Shown one piece after another: positions 52,075 through 63,319 of a stretch of DNA of 64,000 nt. A program made the position numbers and the translations under genes. Source of the DNA: Symbiodinium natans (taxonomy: Eukaryota; Sar; Dinophyceae; Suessiales; Symbiodiniaceae); contig CAJNDS010002279.1 in the NCBI GenBank assembly GCA_905221605.1, positions 5,001 to 69,000 of the forward strand, in the 5' to 3' direction. Within the stretch, counting starts at the first letter, position 1. Each line of letters opens with the position of its first letter. The notes under the pieces are model-generated. The model saw only the letters and a program-made list of their open reading frames with translations, had not been told where the DNA came from and did no database searches.

Positions 52075-52215
52075 CTTGGTAGCCCAATGGTACCCCGTGT
52101 TCCCTTTTTTGGTTCAAGGCTCCCGTAGACAGCAGCCAACCGCCAAAAAAGCCATCTGCAGGAACCAACCCCCCCAAAAAGGGTGCCCTTATGATATGGT
52201 TGCTCGGCTATCAAG
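52075..52215 (+). mobile_element. Family D element D4
   Basis: CTTGGTAGCCCAATGGTAC to GGTTGCTCGGCTATCAAG. Has an internal partial duplication of the CAACC..AAAAAAG part. Confidence 0.78.
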
Positions 52216-52340
52216 AGGCTAAGGTTTTTTTTCTACCCTCAAAGATAGAAGCCTGGGATGCCCCCTTCTACTTACTAGGGTTTAGGGTTTAGGGTTTTAG
52301 GGTTTAGGGTTTAGGGTATAGGGTTTAGGGTTTAGGGTTA

Positions 52341-52416
52341 GTCCTTAATAGGGATTCTACTAGGGGGGGTGCTATAATCCCTGTTAAGGACTGTTGGTAT
52401 AAGGGGGAACATCCCG
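52341..52416 (+). mobile_element. Family B element (left end lost)
   Basis: GTCCTTAATAGGGATTCTAC to TTGGTATAAGGGGGAACATC; left end fused to TTTAGGG repeat. Confidence 0.65.
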
Positions 52417-52681
52417 AATAGAAGCCCCCTAGCAGCCAAAGCCCATGCAACCCAATGCAGCCCGAAGCCTAAAAGCGCCACTATGGAGTAGGGTTTAGGG
52501 TTCAGGGTTTAGGGTTTGGGGTTTAGGGTTTAGGGTTTTAGGTCTTCACAAAAAAACAACCTTCATTTGAGGTAGCCTAGTTTAGCCCGAAACCCTAAGT
52601 AAGAACAAAAAGCGCGCCAAACCCCCAGCCGGAAGGTGGACGCTAGTTAAACAAAGGCGGACAGAAGTGAAATCAGACCCC

Positions 52682-52788
52682 TGACCCTAAACCCTAAACC
52701 CTAAACCCTAAACCCTAAACCCTAAACACTAAACCTAAACCCTAAACCCTAAACCCTAAACCCTAAACCCTAAACCTCAACCCTAAAC
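52682..52788. repeat. Telomere-type array, CCCTAAA
   Basis: Regular with one CACTAAA unit. Confidence 0.93.
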
Positions 52789-53159
52789 TCTCTACCCTAG
52801 CATCGCTATGAGGGCTTTTGGGGTAATCTATGTTTTCCTCTGTTGAGTTTAAGAGTATGCTATATGGGCATTTCCCAAATTAGGGCATCCTCTCGTATAC
52901 CCCCTTATAGACTTAATAACCCCAAAACAGGCCCCACCCCCCACAATCATGAACCGTATGCAGAAATCGTTTCAGGTTTTCAAGACCATCATGTAGCTAA
53001 ACGGCTAATCGTGTGATCTGAAGCGAGGAGGGTGCGAAGATCAACGGAGGGAGAACGTGCACGCCGCGGTGTGAGGCGGATGGGCCTTCTTGCAGCCTTG
53101 GGCCAGCTTTTGCGCTGTTTAGGGTTTACGGTTTGGGCTTTGGGGCTTGGGCTTTATAT

Positions 53160-53223
53160 CCGAAATCCTGAACGCTTCAGCTGTGACAAGCCTCTACTGC
53201 CCCTGCTTCCTTATGAGGCATGT
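53160..53223 (+). CDS. Possible CCP-like module fragment (ERFSCDKP)
   Basis: NPERFSCDKPLLPLLPYEAC resembles P.TF.C.P.P.. but is weaker than the others. Confidence 0.3.
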
Positions 53224-53466
53224 CAAAGCTAAAGCTGATTTACATACAAATGCGACTGTTATTGCAAACTGTTTGTTGATGAAGCTGCATGTGTGGATGA
53301 ATCCACATGCATCAATGAGATTGTTCGGCGCTTACGGTCCTGCATGGTAGACGTAGGATTCAGTTTCTGGCCATCCCTAAACCCTAAACCCTAAATCCTA
53401 AACCCTTGAAACCGAAACCCCCCTAACCTCTCAACCTCCACTCCTAATCCCCTAAACCCTCTTTCC

Positions 53467-53529
53467 GAGCAGGCCGGCTACAGTCCATCCGAAACTTCCC
53501 TGGCCACTTGGAGCGCGCAGCTGTTTGAT
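53467..53529 (+). CDS. CCP-like module exon (AGYSPSETSLATW)
   Basis: EQAGYSPSETSLATWSAQL, close to GFTPSETSLQC at 43.7 kb but with Thr-Trp in place of Cys4. Confidence 0.62.
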
Positions 53530-53544
53530 TTACAAAGCCTCGGC

Positions 53545-53672
53545 TTGGGGTTTAGGGTTTAGGGTTTAGGGTTTAGGGTTTAGGGGGTTTTGGGTTTTGG
53601 GTTTTGGGTTTTGGGTTGAGGGTTGAGGGTTGAGGGTTTAGGGTTTAGGGTTTCGGGTTTCGGGTTTAGGGT
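53545..53672. repeat. Telomere-type array with TTTTGGG and TTGAGGG blocks
   Basis: TTTAGGG, then four TTTTGGG, three TTGAGGG, then TTTAGGG/TTTCGGG. Confidence 0.92.
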
Positions 53673-53914
53673 TGCCCTGAGGTTCGTAGGTCGTGTTGGG
53701 GGTTTCGCTGGGCTCGTAGGTCTCCTGGCTTGGCTGTCAGAAGCCAGGAGGCTCCTATGTCATCGTGGTCTTGAGGGGTGTTACCCTAAACCCTAAATTT
53801 AAGAGCCTCCGGCTCAAGCCGCCGACCCCGCTGGAGCATAGTTGAAAGGTTTAAACGCGCTCGTCAGCTCAAAGGATGCCAAAAGTTGATTTGCTTGAGC
53901 CTCTGTGAAACGTT

Positions 53915-54172
53915 GGGGGGGGGGGTAGGGGGTAGCACCAGGACCCAAACAGGAGCTGAAGCCAGCTTGAAGGAGGGCAGCCCCATCAATTCAAGCCCAA
54001 CAACCGGAGGGGGGGGGTAGGGGGGGGGGGGGGGGGATGGTTTTGGGGTTGAAGCCAAGCCCCCATCACTTAGCCCAGCAACCGCGAGGGGGGGGGGGGG
54101 GGCAGGGGGCAGGGGGGCGGTAGGGGGGTAGGTGGGGGGGGGGTAGGGGGGAGGGGTAGGGGGGGTCCCAAG
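53915..54172. repeat. G-rich low-complexity block
   Basis: GGGGGGTAGGGGG type sequence interrupted by short unique stretches; strong quadruplex potential on the + strand. Confidence 0.9.
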
Positions 54173-54518
54173 TGGGGTTTTGCCCAAAGGACCCCTATCC
54201 TGTGCGAAACCGCCTATGGTCCGCGAGTTTATGCGGTGTGGGTGGTCTGGCCCTTAAACCCTAAACCCAAAACCCTAAACCCTAAACCCTAAACCCTAAA
54301 CCCTAAACCCTAAACCCTAAACCCTAAACCCTAAACCTTGTCGTTTCCTTTGCTGCAGGCTCATGGGTCCTTAAAAGCTCGCGTGAGAAGTACCACTAGC
54401 AAGGCGATCACCTCTCATGGCCCCCATGTTTGCTAATGCCAGTTACAACCCCCCCCCCCTAAACCCTAAACCCTAGGTGGCACCAAACCCCCCACCCAAA
54501 AAAAAAAAAATGAAAAAC

Positions 54519-54551
<33 letters not shown>

Positions 54552-55024
54552 GTAATAAGCACAGAAAAGATAAAAAAAAAAAAAAGAAACAAACAAACAA
54601 AAACACACACCCCCAAGGGAGCCCTGGCCCCGTAGATGCCCTCAGGCCATCGCCACCTCCCTCAAACCCAACGCCACCACACCCGAAACACCCGAAGTGA
54701 GCCCCCAAGGGTTTAGGGTTTAGGGTTTGGGGTTTAGGGCTTAGGGTTTAGGGTTTAGGGTTTAGGGTTTAGGGTTTAGGGTGCACATAGCTTACAACCT
54801 CGGGCACAGGGTTGCGGGGGTTCAGGGTTTAGGGCTTAGGGCCTTTGGGGCTCAAGATGTTTCGGATGTTTCGGGTTCAGGGCTTTATGGTTCAGGATGT
54901 TCGAGACGTTGAGAATGTTAAGGGTTTAGGGCGAAAACCCAGGGTTTAGGGTTTAGGGTTTAGGGTTTAGGGTTTAGGGTTTAGGGTTTAGGGTTTAGGG
55001 TTGTCGGTCCCAGGTGTGCCGCAG

Positions 55025-55083
55025 GGGGGTGCTGGATCCGACGACCTTTGCGTGCCAAGCTGACTCTTGTGGCTGGGACGCGG
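55025..55083 (+). CDS. CCP-like module exon (LDPTTFACQADSC)
   Basis: GVLDPTTFACQADSCGWDA: L.P.TF.C....C, last third. Confidence 0.6.
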
Positions 55084-55280
55084 AGTTTTTCGATTTCAGT
55101 GCTTCAGGCGCAGGACTTCAGGGCTTGTTGGGCCCTACACCCTATTAGGGTTTAGGGTTTGGGGTTTGGGGTTTAGGGTTTAGGGTTTAGGGCCCAAACC
55201 CGAAACCCTAAACCCTGAAGTTCAGGGTTTCGGGGGCCCAGAGTGTTGCCCTGAGCCGCAAGTGCAGGGAGCGTCCATTT

Positions 55281-55430
55281 TTGAGGGTCGGCGTAGTTAC
55301 TCATAGTATTTCCTGCTGGCAAAAAGAGAGCTTGTAGGGTTAGGGTTTAGGGTTTTGAGGGTCGGCGTAGTTACTCATAGTATTTCCTGCTGGCAAAAAG
55401 AGAGCTTGTAGGGTTAGGGTTTAGGGTTAG
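55281..55430. repeat. 74-bp tandem duplication with telomeric end
   Basis: TTGAGGGTCGGCGTAGTTAC at 55281 and 55355; each copy ends in GGGTTAGGGTTTAGGGTT. Confidence 0.92.
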
Positions 55431-55669
55431 TGTTCCCTTATGGTCCCTAAAATGCTACAAAACCTTATGCCAAATATTACCTCCTCCCGAAACCTGTTGC
55501 AACGCAAAAGGGGCCTCCGGGTTTCAGGGCGTGTAGATTTGTAGGCTTGTGGGTCTGTGGAATTTTGTGGCATCAGTTGCGTAGTCCGGAGGTCTGGCAA
55601 TCTTCAGAACCTCGCTTATCGGGACTCTTTCAGCTTTGTGCTGTTGTTCCGCCTTGTGCTAAGGGTAAT

Positions 55670-55808
55670 TACGTGGTCCCTTCATAGGCTCCCTCACCTT
55701 CTTGAAAAAGTTCCGAAGTATGGGCCCTTGGGTTTTCTAGGGTATATGAGAGGTATATCAGGGGCCCCCTTTCAAGGCCCATATGAAGGGACCATGCAAC
55801 TACCCTAA
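55670..55808 (+). mobile_element. Possible inverted-repeat element
   Basis: GGGTAATTACGTGGTCCCTT to AAGGGACCATGCAACTACCC, with ATGGGCCCTTGG paired with GGCCCATATGAA inside. A related right part is at 11465-11560. Confidence 0.55.
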
Positions 55809-56303
55809 GAATTGTGCTGACTCCGTTGCGGGCTCCTTGCTGCAGGCTGACGCTTTGCCTTCGCCCTTAATTATGCCCGAGGAACGCAAGAACCTACCCA
55901 GACCCGTGAAAGGATCCGAAGCGCAGATCCCAGGAATCCTAAACCCTAAACCCTAAACCCCAAACCCTAAACCCTTTAATAAGGGTTCCTAAAGATGACC
56001 CAAGAGTAATATAGGGTACATATTTTTGGGGTCTACTTTGCGGATCCTCACCGGGGGGTTCTGGATCCCAACAAGTATCTGGAGCCAGATGCCCCTTACG
56101 ACTCATCCTACCCTAAACCCTAAACCCTAAACCCTACACCGTGAAGATGGCAGGGCAGTGTCATTGGCAGGGAGTGTAGAAATACTCAGTGGCAGCGAAC
56201 ACGCTGGCAGACACCCCAAAACCCTATGTCCTACACCCTAAACCCTAAACCCTAAACTAAGCTCAACACCCTCAACACCCTCAACTCCGAACTCTTCCCT
56301 AGG

Positions 56304-56364
56304 TGACATGCCCTACGTTGCCAACTCCCTGAATCCGACATGCACCGAGGCGTGGCCAACTCTG
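56304..56364 (+). CDS. Possible CCP-like module exon with GTAAGT donor
   Basis: GDMPYVANSLNPTCTEAWPT then L, followed by CTG|GTAAGT. Resembles GY.P....L.C.E but the GY is GD. The perfect donor argues for a real exon. Confidence 0.5.
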
Positions 56365-56396
56365 GTAAGTGTTTAGGGTTTAGGGCTTAGGGTTTA

Positions 56397-56466
56397 GGGA
56401 ATGAGGTACCCTATATCCCCTTATATATACCCTTTAAGGGATTATCTAGGGTACCTCACTCCCTCA
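56397..56466 (+). mobile_element. Family G core fragment
   Basis: GGGAATGAGGTACCCTATAT to TCTAGGGTACCTCACTCCCT; outer ends absent. Confidence 0.55.
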
Positions 56467-57199
56467 GTGTCTTCCCAGGTAGGAGCCGGGGGACTCTTGA
56501 AAGGGAACCCTTGTCAAGCCTCTTCTGGCTGACCTTATTGAGAGGGCTATATCCAATTTAGGGTTTAGGTTTAGGGTTTAGAGTTTAGGGTTTAGGGTTT
56601 TTTGGTTTAGGGTTTAGGGTTTAGGGTGACCCCAGGTCTAGGTGTGCGAAGCACGGTGTACTATGACTGATATGACTGAGTGTATATCTTGGTCATAGGT
56701 GGGTAACATTCTACATTGTTAAGGGTACTTAAACCCAATAAGGAATATCAGTTTCAATTTTTAATACGATGCCAACCATGAACTAGACTAGATATGTGGC
56801 TCATAGATCTTGGTGAGTGTGTATATCGGTCATCTTTTGGGGGCCCTAAACCTCGCAAATCCTAAACCGCCAATGGCCGCCAAATCTCCAGCTCCTACAC
56901 TCCTGCACCCCCATAAACTTGCACACCTAAACCCTGCACCCTAAGAGCAGGCAAACGACGGCGAAGACAGGGCACCCTTCTAAAGTTTCTCCCAGCCTTC
57001 CGACGCTACTCGGGGCAACCCAGTAATCAGGGGGTGGTACCCTAAACCCTAAACCCTAAACCCTAAACCCTAAACCCAAAGCCCTTCACCCTTTACCCTT
57101 AAGACCCTAAGCCCTGGGTATCTTAGGGAGGCTATGCCTCCCTTCACAAAGTTCATGGGACCTTCAACCTCAGGGTTCAGGGTTTAAGGTTTAGGGTTT

Positions 57200-58500
57200 A
57201 GGGTTTAGGGTTTACCTTGAGAACCCAAACCATGCCAAATTTTTGCTCTTTACAGGAAAACTGGTTTTCAGGATTGAGGGCGGTATTTGGTCCTTGATGG
57301 CGTTTCTTGGTGTCTGTCGGATTTGTCCTGTTTTGGGGAGGCTGTTCTTTAGATGGCATGCCGTTTTGTGGGAGCGTTTTTGCCTCGAGTGTGGCTGAGC
57401 TCCCCGGTGGGAAGTGTGCTTGAGCTCCTGGTGGGCCAATGCATAGTGGGCGACAGTGCAGGTTCAGGTCTCCTTGCTCTGCTGCTGCTTCTTGCGTAGG
57501 CTCAGTGCACTCCCTGAAAGAATTGTGGCTGAGAGCGGAAATGGTCGGTAACCCCAAATTATCCCAAATTTTCAGCCACATGGACAAGGTAGGAAATGGG
57601 CGGTGTACAAGGGCGCCCTCAGTACCGCCCATTCCGCCCTCTGCCGGCCATTTCCGCCCTCGTACCGCCGACTCCGGAAATCGGCGGTACGAGGGCGGAA
57701 ATGGCCGGCAGATGGCGGAATGGGCGGCACAACGGGCGGAAAGAGGAGCCACGGCCGAGGGCGGAAATGGGCGGTACAACGGCGGAAATCGGCGGTACGA
57801 GGGTGGAAATGCCCGGTACGAGGCGGTACAACGGCGGAAATCGGCGGAAATGCCCGGCCGAGGGCGGAAATGGACGGTACAACGGCATAAATGGGCGGTA
57901 CGAGGGCCAGCGCCAAAACTTGCCTCCCAGACCCTTGTCCCCCGCGCGTTCGTCGGGCCGCTCCCCTCACGGCAGACCAAACCAGAAATCCTTTGGTTCG
58001 GTTTGTTCTCAACACCCTTCCACCATACTAAAGCCAGCACCCCGTCCCATAGTTCGAAGCCGGACCCCTCAAGGCCCGATTAAGATCCTCGTCGAAGCCT
58101 CTGTTTATCTCCAGGCCTCTGATATTATGCGCGAAACCTCAACCGAAACAGTTGCAACGAGGTCACAACTGTCCCAATGCTGAGTGCGTTTCTCTAAATC
58201 AGACCCAGTCGTGAGAGCGAATCCTGAAATCCCCCAAATCAGACAACGACGTTTTTGCGGTGGCAGTTGCGTTTTCTCTCTGATCGGGCGTTAATTACTG
58301 TCATTTGGGATTCGGCCTCTTTTTTTGCATAGGTGGTTCCGGAGGTAGGGTTTAGGGGTATGCGGCCCTTGTCAGATTCTACCCTGTCCGAGTTCTGAGC
58401 GGGTGACGCCGTAAACTAGTTCTTCAAAGAGGGAATTAGGGAATTCGGCAACTTACATCCTCCTATGTAACACACCATTGTGGACAAATATGTGCTGTTT
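57200..58500. other. Unique, telomere-repeat-free region around the hairpin
   Basis: A 280-codon minus-strand frame (57198-58040) passes through the GC-rich repeat and owes its length to it. Nothing recognised on either side. May be one inserted unit. Confidence 0.45.
57625..57727. repeat. GC-rich hairpin, 47-bp arms
   Basis: Arms 57625-57671 and 57681-57727 pair with one mismatch around a 9-nt loop (CTCCGGAAA). Built of CGGAAAT.GGCGGTA units that continue to about 57910 as a degenerate tandem repeat. Confidence 0.9.
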
Positions 58501-58740
58501 TCATTTTCATTCAGTTGCAACCTTATGAGTCCCCTCTGCTTGCCCCTCCCATGTTCACTTCTGCGATCATTTCCAAGCAGGGTCAGGACTCAGGAGACAC
58601 ATGTCGAACAAGGCCTATAATCTGTATGTATGTATATATATATATATATATTTATTTATATATACTGCACACATGCACGCATATCTACATACAATATACC
58701 TTCTAAGTCCTACACATGAAACTCTTTGCACAATTCTTGC

Positions 58741-58817
58741 GGCCAGGGCAACACCCTGACACATGGACAGAGGTGTACGCCCAGATGCGCCCTGGATGCA
58801 GAAGTGATTGCTTGTGA
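58741..58817 (+). CDS. CCP-like module exon (HGQRCTPRC)
   Basis: GQGNTLTHGQRCTPRCALDA then EVIACD. G..L.HG..CTP.C matches the LHGKSCTTQC of 61.2 kb. Confidence 0.6.
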
Positions 58818-59297
58818 CCCTAAATCCTAAACCCTAAACCCTAAACCCTAAACCCTAAACCCTAAATCGCATACTTGACCATGGCAACAAAGTAAGACTT
58901 TAGATTACTTTGCAGATTGGTTAGCGTTTACGGCGTAGAGTTTAGGGATGCAGTGGTGCATGACAATGCATTAACACACAGCGTGCTTCTTTCCAAGATG
59001 CATCCCGTGAAGCTGTCCAAACAAGTAGAATCACCCTAAACCCTAAACCCTAAACCCTAAACCCTAAACCCTAAACCCTAAACCCTGTCAGCCATCCCAT
59101 AGGTTGAGGTTCGGGAGTTTCAGGGTTTTTGGGGTGACCTTCTGAGCACCAATCCCTGCACCCTTTTTCTTCTCACATTCCTGGCCGTCAGGTTTGACAG
59201 TCTTGAGCCCTAAACCCTAAACCCTAAACCCTAAACCCTAAACCCTAGACCCTAGACCCTAGACCCTTTCTGAGGTCAAGCCAACTACCTTCCCTCA

Positions 59298-59369
59298 GAG
59301 TCGTCCCTGCTGTGCACTGCCGGAGAGCTTAGCCCAGCGACCTTCACATGCCGAGCCGCTTTGCTGAGG
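59298..59369 (+). CDS. CCP-like module exon (SLLCTAGELSPATFTC)
   Basis: ESSLLCTAGELSPATFTCRA then ALLR. Cys4 and Cys5 around GELSPATF; among the best copies. Confidence 0.78.
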
Positions 59370-59401
59370 GTGTAGGGTTTAGGGTTGAGGGTTTAGGGTT
59401 T

Positions 59402-59672
59402 AGAGTTTAGGGTTTTCGGGTTTTCGGGTTTTAGGGTTTTAGGGTTTTAGGGGTTTTAGGGTTTTAGGGTTTTGGGGTTTTTGGGGTTTTTGGGTTTTTG
59501 GGTTTTTGGGTTTTTGGGTTTTTGGGTTTTTGGGTTTTTGGGTTTTTTGGTTTTGGGTTTTTGGGTTTCAGGGTTTCAGGGTTTTAGGGTTTTAGGGTTT
59601 TGGGGCTTTGGGGTTTTGGGTTTTTTGGATTTTTGGCTTTTTGTGTTTTTGGGTTTTTGGGTTCAGGGTTCA
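59402..59672. repeat. Variant array TTTTAGGG / TTTTTGGG
   Basis: About 270 bp; repeat type matches 11725-11895, which is 48 kb away. Confidence 0.9.
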
Positions 59673-59780
59673 GGGTGAAGGGTGAAATCCACAGTTTGTG
59701 CGCCATGTCGAGGGAGCAGTCGCAGTCCAGATGTTGGGCATGAGTTACCCTATCAATGCTAAAGCCCGAAACCCATGCCG

Positions 59781-59882
59781 CTAGTTGCTTAAGAACCCCC
59801 CCAAAAAGATGTTCTTTCTCATAAGGGCAATATAGGGATTGTTAAATACGTGATTTTCTAAGGGTTCTTAAGCAAATAGTAG
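59781..59882 (+). mobile_element. Family H element H3
   Basis: CTAGTTGCTTAAGAACCCCC to GGGTTCTTAAGCAAATAGTA then G. Confidence 0.78.
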
Positions 59883-59883
59883 C

Positions 59884-60240
59884 ATGTTTTCATACCCTAA
59901 ACCCGACACCCTAAATTGTGGGCTGACTGACACCTTGCCTGAAGTGCGTGCGAGAAAGAAAACACCCTACAAACTCGCATCCCTTAAGCCTACAAACACC
60001 TCGGCCAAACCCGAAACCCATGTGTTCATATCGTTTGCTCCTCAGGCAGACATGTTCTCCTTAACACACGCCCAGATAGGTTGGACATACGCACGCGTCA
60101 TTCTCTCGAAACCTGCAGTAAGGCGCGATAAGTACACCTGGCCTGCCCTAAACACAGGAAACACAGACCCTAAACCCCACCCAAACTTTGCGAAGTCCCC
60201 TACGCCCGAAACCCTAAACCCTAAACCCTAAGCCCTAAGC
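59884..60240 (+). other. Unrecognised open frame
   Basis: 115 codons ending in telomeric units, begins next to H3. Contains PETHVFISFAPQADMFSLTH. No match to the CCP module; could be a chance frame. Confidence 0.3.
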
Positions 60241-60269
60241 CCTAAACCCTAAACCCTAAACCGACATCT

Positions 60270-60330
60270 CTTGGTCAGGCACCATGCCCTGCTCCGAACG
60301 CAACTTGCCGGATACCACAGCCCAGATGCA
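60270..60330 (+). CDS. Possible CCP-like module fragment (QLAGYHSPDAEK)
   Basis: HHALLRTQLAGYHSPDAEK keeps the TQ..GY.SP framework with Leu in both Cys positions. Decayed exon or a frame problem. Confidence 0.35.
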
Positions 60331-60406
60331 GAAAAGGGGTCAGGGTTTAGGGTTTAGGGATTAGTGTTTGGGGTTTGGGGTTTGGGGTGTAGGGATTCGG
60401 GATTTG

Positions 60407-60527
60407 GGGTGGGATGTTCCCCCTTATACTAACAGCCCTTATACTAACAGCCCTTAGTTGGGGCGCTGATAGTACCCCTTTTCTCATCCCGACTAAGGAC
60501 TGTTAGTATAGGGGGGAACATCCCAAG
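60407..60527 (+). mobile_element. Family B element
   Basis: GGGATGTTCCCCCTTATACT to AGTATAGGGGGGAACATCCC then AAG. CCCTTATACTAACAG is tandemly doubled at the left. Confidence 0.78.
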
Positions 60528-61043
60528 ATTTGGGTTAAGGGGGTTAAGACAGAGGACCTGTAGGATTTTAGGGCTTAGGATGTCTAGGGAATTTTAGGGT
60601 GAGGTGGTTAGGGTTTCAGGTTTAGGAATTTAGGTCTTAGGGTTCAGGCTTTGCGGGGGAAGCAATGTCTCAAGCTTCACTCGCAAAATCCTCTGCGTCT
60701 GCATTGCGTGGCAGCGTTTCAATTGAATCTGAGGGCTACCTACCTAAGCCGGTTTAGGGTTTAGGGTTTAGGGTTTAGGGTTTAGGGTTCTACAGCCACC
60801 TCATCCGCAGTTGCAAAAATGCAAGGGAGCCCATGCACGGGAAGCGGTATCCAAAGAGGCACCCCCCCCCCCCCCCCCCCCCCAACCCCCCCCTCCCCAA
60901 ACCCGTTTAGGGTTTAGGGTTTAGGGTTTAGGGTTTAGGGTTTAGGGTAACAAAACTCAGACACTTACACCCTAAACCATGACCTCCTGAAACGTCCTAT
61001 CTGACGAAAAGTCTTGGTCTTCGAGTAGGTGGCGTTGAAAACC

Positions 61044-61253
61044 GTTTGGCAAGTGCAATCGCTATTGGAGTTTTCAAGGGTTCAGTTTCGCCCTAATAAA
61101 CTGGACCAGCGACGAAAGCCAAAGCCCCAACCGCCCCCTCCCCCCTATGCCAAGGTACTCAATGCTAACCAGATATGCAAGGAGGGCACCACGATTCTGC
61201 ATGGAAAGTCATGTACAACTCAGTGCAACGCTCCTTGTCTTGAAATGGGTGCC
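61044..61253 (+). CDS. CCP-like module exon with proline-rich lead (CKEGTTILHGKSCTTQC)
   Basis: Open from about 61044: WQVQSLLEFSRVQF, a basic then proline-rich stretch (KPKPQPPPPPYAKV), then LNANQICKEGTTILHGKSCT and TQCNAPCLEMGAL. The lead may be intronic; the Cys part (61156-61253) is the confident portion. Confidence 0.72.
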
Positions 61254-61982
61254 TTAAAACCTGAACCCTAAACCCTAAACGTATAGACCCACTAGGAACT
61301 CCGCAAACTCAAGAATTTATGAACTCGGCTCTCTAATCCCTAAACCCTAAACCCTAAATCCTAAACCCTAAACCCTAAACCCTAAACCCTAAACCCTAAA
61401 CCCTAAACACTAAACACTAAACCCTACCTCCTGGGCATCGGTGGTTCACAGTAAACCCTAAACCCTAAGCTTCGTACACTTGGGGGAGCCTGGAACCAGA
61501 AGCATTCAACTCGGATTGAGCGCGGTTTTAGGGTTTAGGGTTTAGGGTTTAGGGTTTAGGGTTTAGGGTTGAAGGAGTTTTAGGGTTTAAGGGGCTCAAC
61601 GATTGTTCACACCATTGAGTCTTGAATCCTAAGCCCAAAATCTCTCAACAAACCCTACAGCCATCACTTGAAGATGAAGCGAAGTCCACCACACGCCCAC
61701 CACCTCCAAATTATCAATTTTTTTGGAGGCAAAGAGCGTACCATAGACTCCCAAAAACCCTACTTTTCGCCAATAGGTGACCTCTAAACTGTTCGGGCTT
61801 CCTTTTCAGAAGGAATAGTTAAATTTAACCTTTCTTATTCCTTGGTTATTGGCTACGTAAGCCTGCATAAACCCTTGGGATTAAACCCCATAACCCCCGA
61901 ACCCTAAACCCTAAGCCCTAAACCCTAAACCCCAAACCCTAAACCCTAAACCTAAACCCCTAATTCCGCTTCCGTGGAGCAT

Positions 61983-62056
61983 GCTGCCCAGTCTGGCTAC
62001 ACGCCGAGCAAGGGAACCCTCGAATGCAACGATGGGGTGCTGCCTCGCGGTTGCAA
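61983..62056 (+). CDS. CCP-like module exon (SGYTPSKGTLECNDGVLP)
   Basis: AAQSGYTPSKGTLECNDGVL then PRGCN. Gives the consensus of the central part almost letter for letter. Confidence 0.82.
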
Positions 62057-62409
62057 TGGGTTTAGGGTTTAGGGTTTAGGGTTTAGCTACCACAGGAGCC
62101 CTGAAGCTTAGGGTTTAGGGTTTAGGGTTTGGGGTTTGAGGGTTTACGAAAATAGGGGACCCTCATTTTAGATTCTGAATGGTAGGATCCCGTATAAACG
62201 GACCCCAGTAAGGTACCCCTCCCCCTTATGCATTCTTCTAGGCTTATAGGTTCTCTGAGAAGTATTCAGCATACCCCTTGGGCAGACCCAAGAAATGATA
62301 AACATCCTTCGTTATCGATTTTATATATTAGGCGGCATGGGTTGGGTTATGTTGTTTTTTTGAGCCTAGGGTTTAGAGCCAGCTTAGGTTTATGTAGGTG
62401 CACAGGAGT

Positions 62410-62560
62410 TGGGGGTTTTCAGTGTGCTCTGAAGTATCAGATGCTCCTTACTCTCCTGGCTTGCACCCGGAGATACCAGCCCCTCTGCCACAACCTACAG
62501 ACAGAAGCCAAGCTCAGCATTGCGCGTGAGACGTTCATGGGCCCTACTGGCAAACCCTTC
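62410..62560 (+). CDS. Uncertain coding stretch, possibly a frame-damaged module
   Basis: One frame gives ACTRRYQPLCHNLQTEAKLS, another gives GDTSPSATTY, like GYSPS. Neither is a clean module. No telomeric repeat for about 500 bp around it. Confidence 0.3.
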
Positions 62561-63319
62561 TTAGTAGTAGAGTAGATAACCTTTAACCTTTTTGGTGGAT
62601 GAATCGTTCCTGTTTCTGGGCTGACCCCGCCACGCCCTTAACCCGAAATCATAGTTTACTAAATACCCGAAGCAACAGAAGGCAATCTTACACGCGAACT
62701 CCTACATGCGTTCCTCCACCTGCACTCGGGTTTAGGCTGTAGTACCCTGTAGCTATGGGGTTTGAGGGGCTTGGGCCTGTGTTCTCCCCAATCCCTCAAC
62801 CCTAAACCCCTAAACCCTAAATTCCCGAAACCCTAAACCCTATTCTAGGGGAATGGCACAGGGGCTGCTTCGCTTGCTTTCCATGTCTGCCTTGGCTCCA
62901 ACTCTACGTGTATCTTATATATGTACTGTTTATAGCTAGTCTTTTTTTGCCCCTAAACCATCAACCCGAAACCCTGAACCCTAAACCCGAAACCCTAAAA
63001 CCCCAGCCCTAAACCCTAAGCCCTAAGCCCTAAACCCTAATCCCTAAACCCTAAACCCCAAACCCCAAACCCCAAATCCTAAACCCTAAACCCTAAAGCT
63101 AACTAATTGCTCCCTGCAAGCTCAAGGACTGGCGGCCCTATCTTCTGCTCGTCTCTTGGCATCGCCAGCTAGAGGTTCGTCAGACTCAGGTTCGGTGGGC
63201 TAGGGTTTAGGGTTTAGGGTTTAGAGTTTAGGGTTTAGGGCTTAGGGCTTAGGGCTTAGGGTTTAGGGTTAGGGTTTAGGGTAGAAACCTAAACCCTCAA
63301 CCTCACATCAAGGTCTGCT

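Noticed and set aside
57198-58040. 280-codon minus-strand frame
   Set aside because: It runs through the CGGAAATGGGCGGTA repeat and its hairpin, where several frames on both strands stay open; composition is repeat-driven and no domain is visible.
59472-59678. 68-codon frame of GFLGFWVF type
   Set aside because: Translation of TTTTTGGG repeats.
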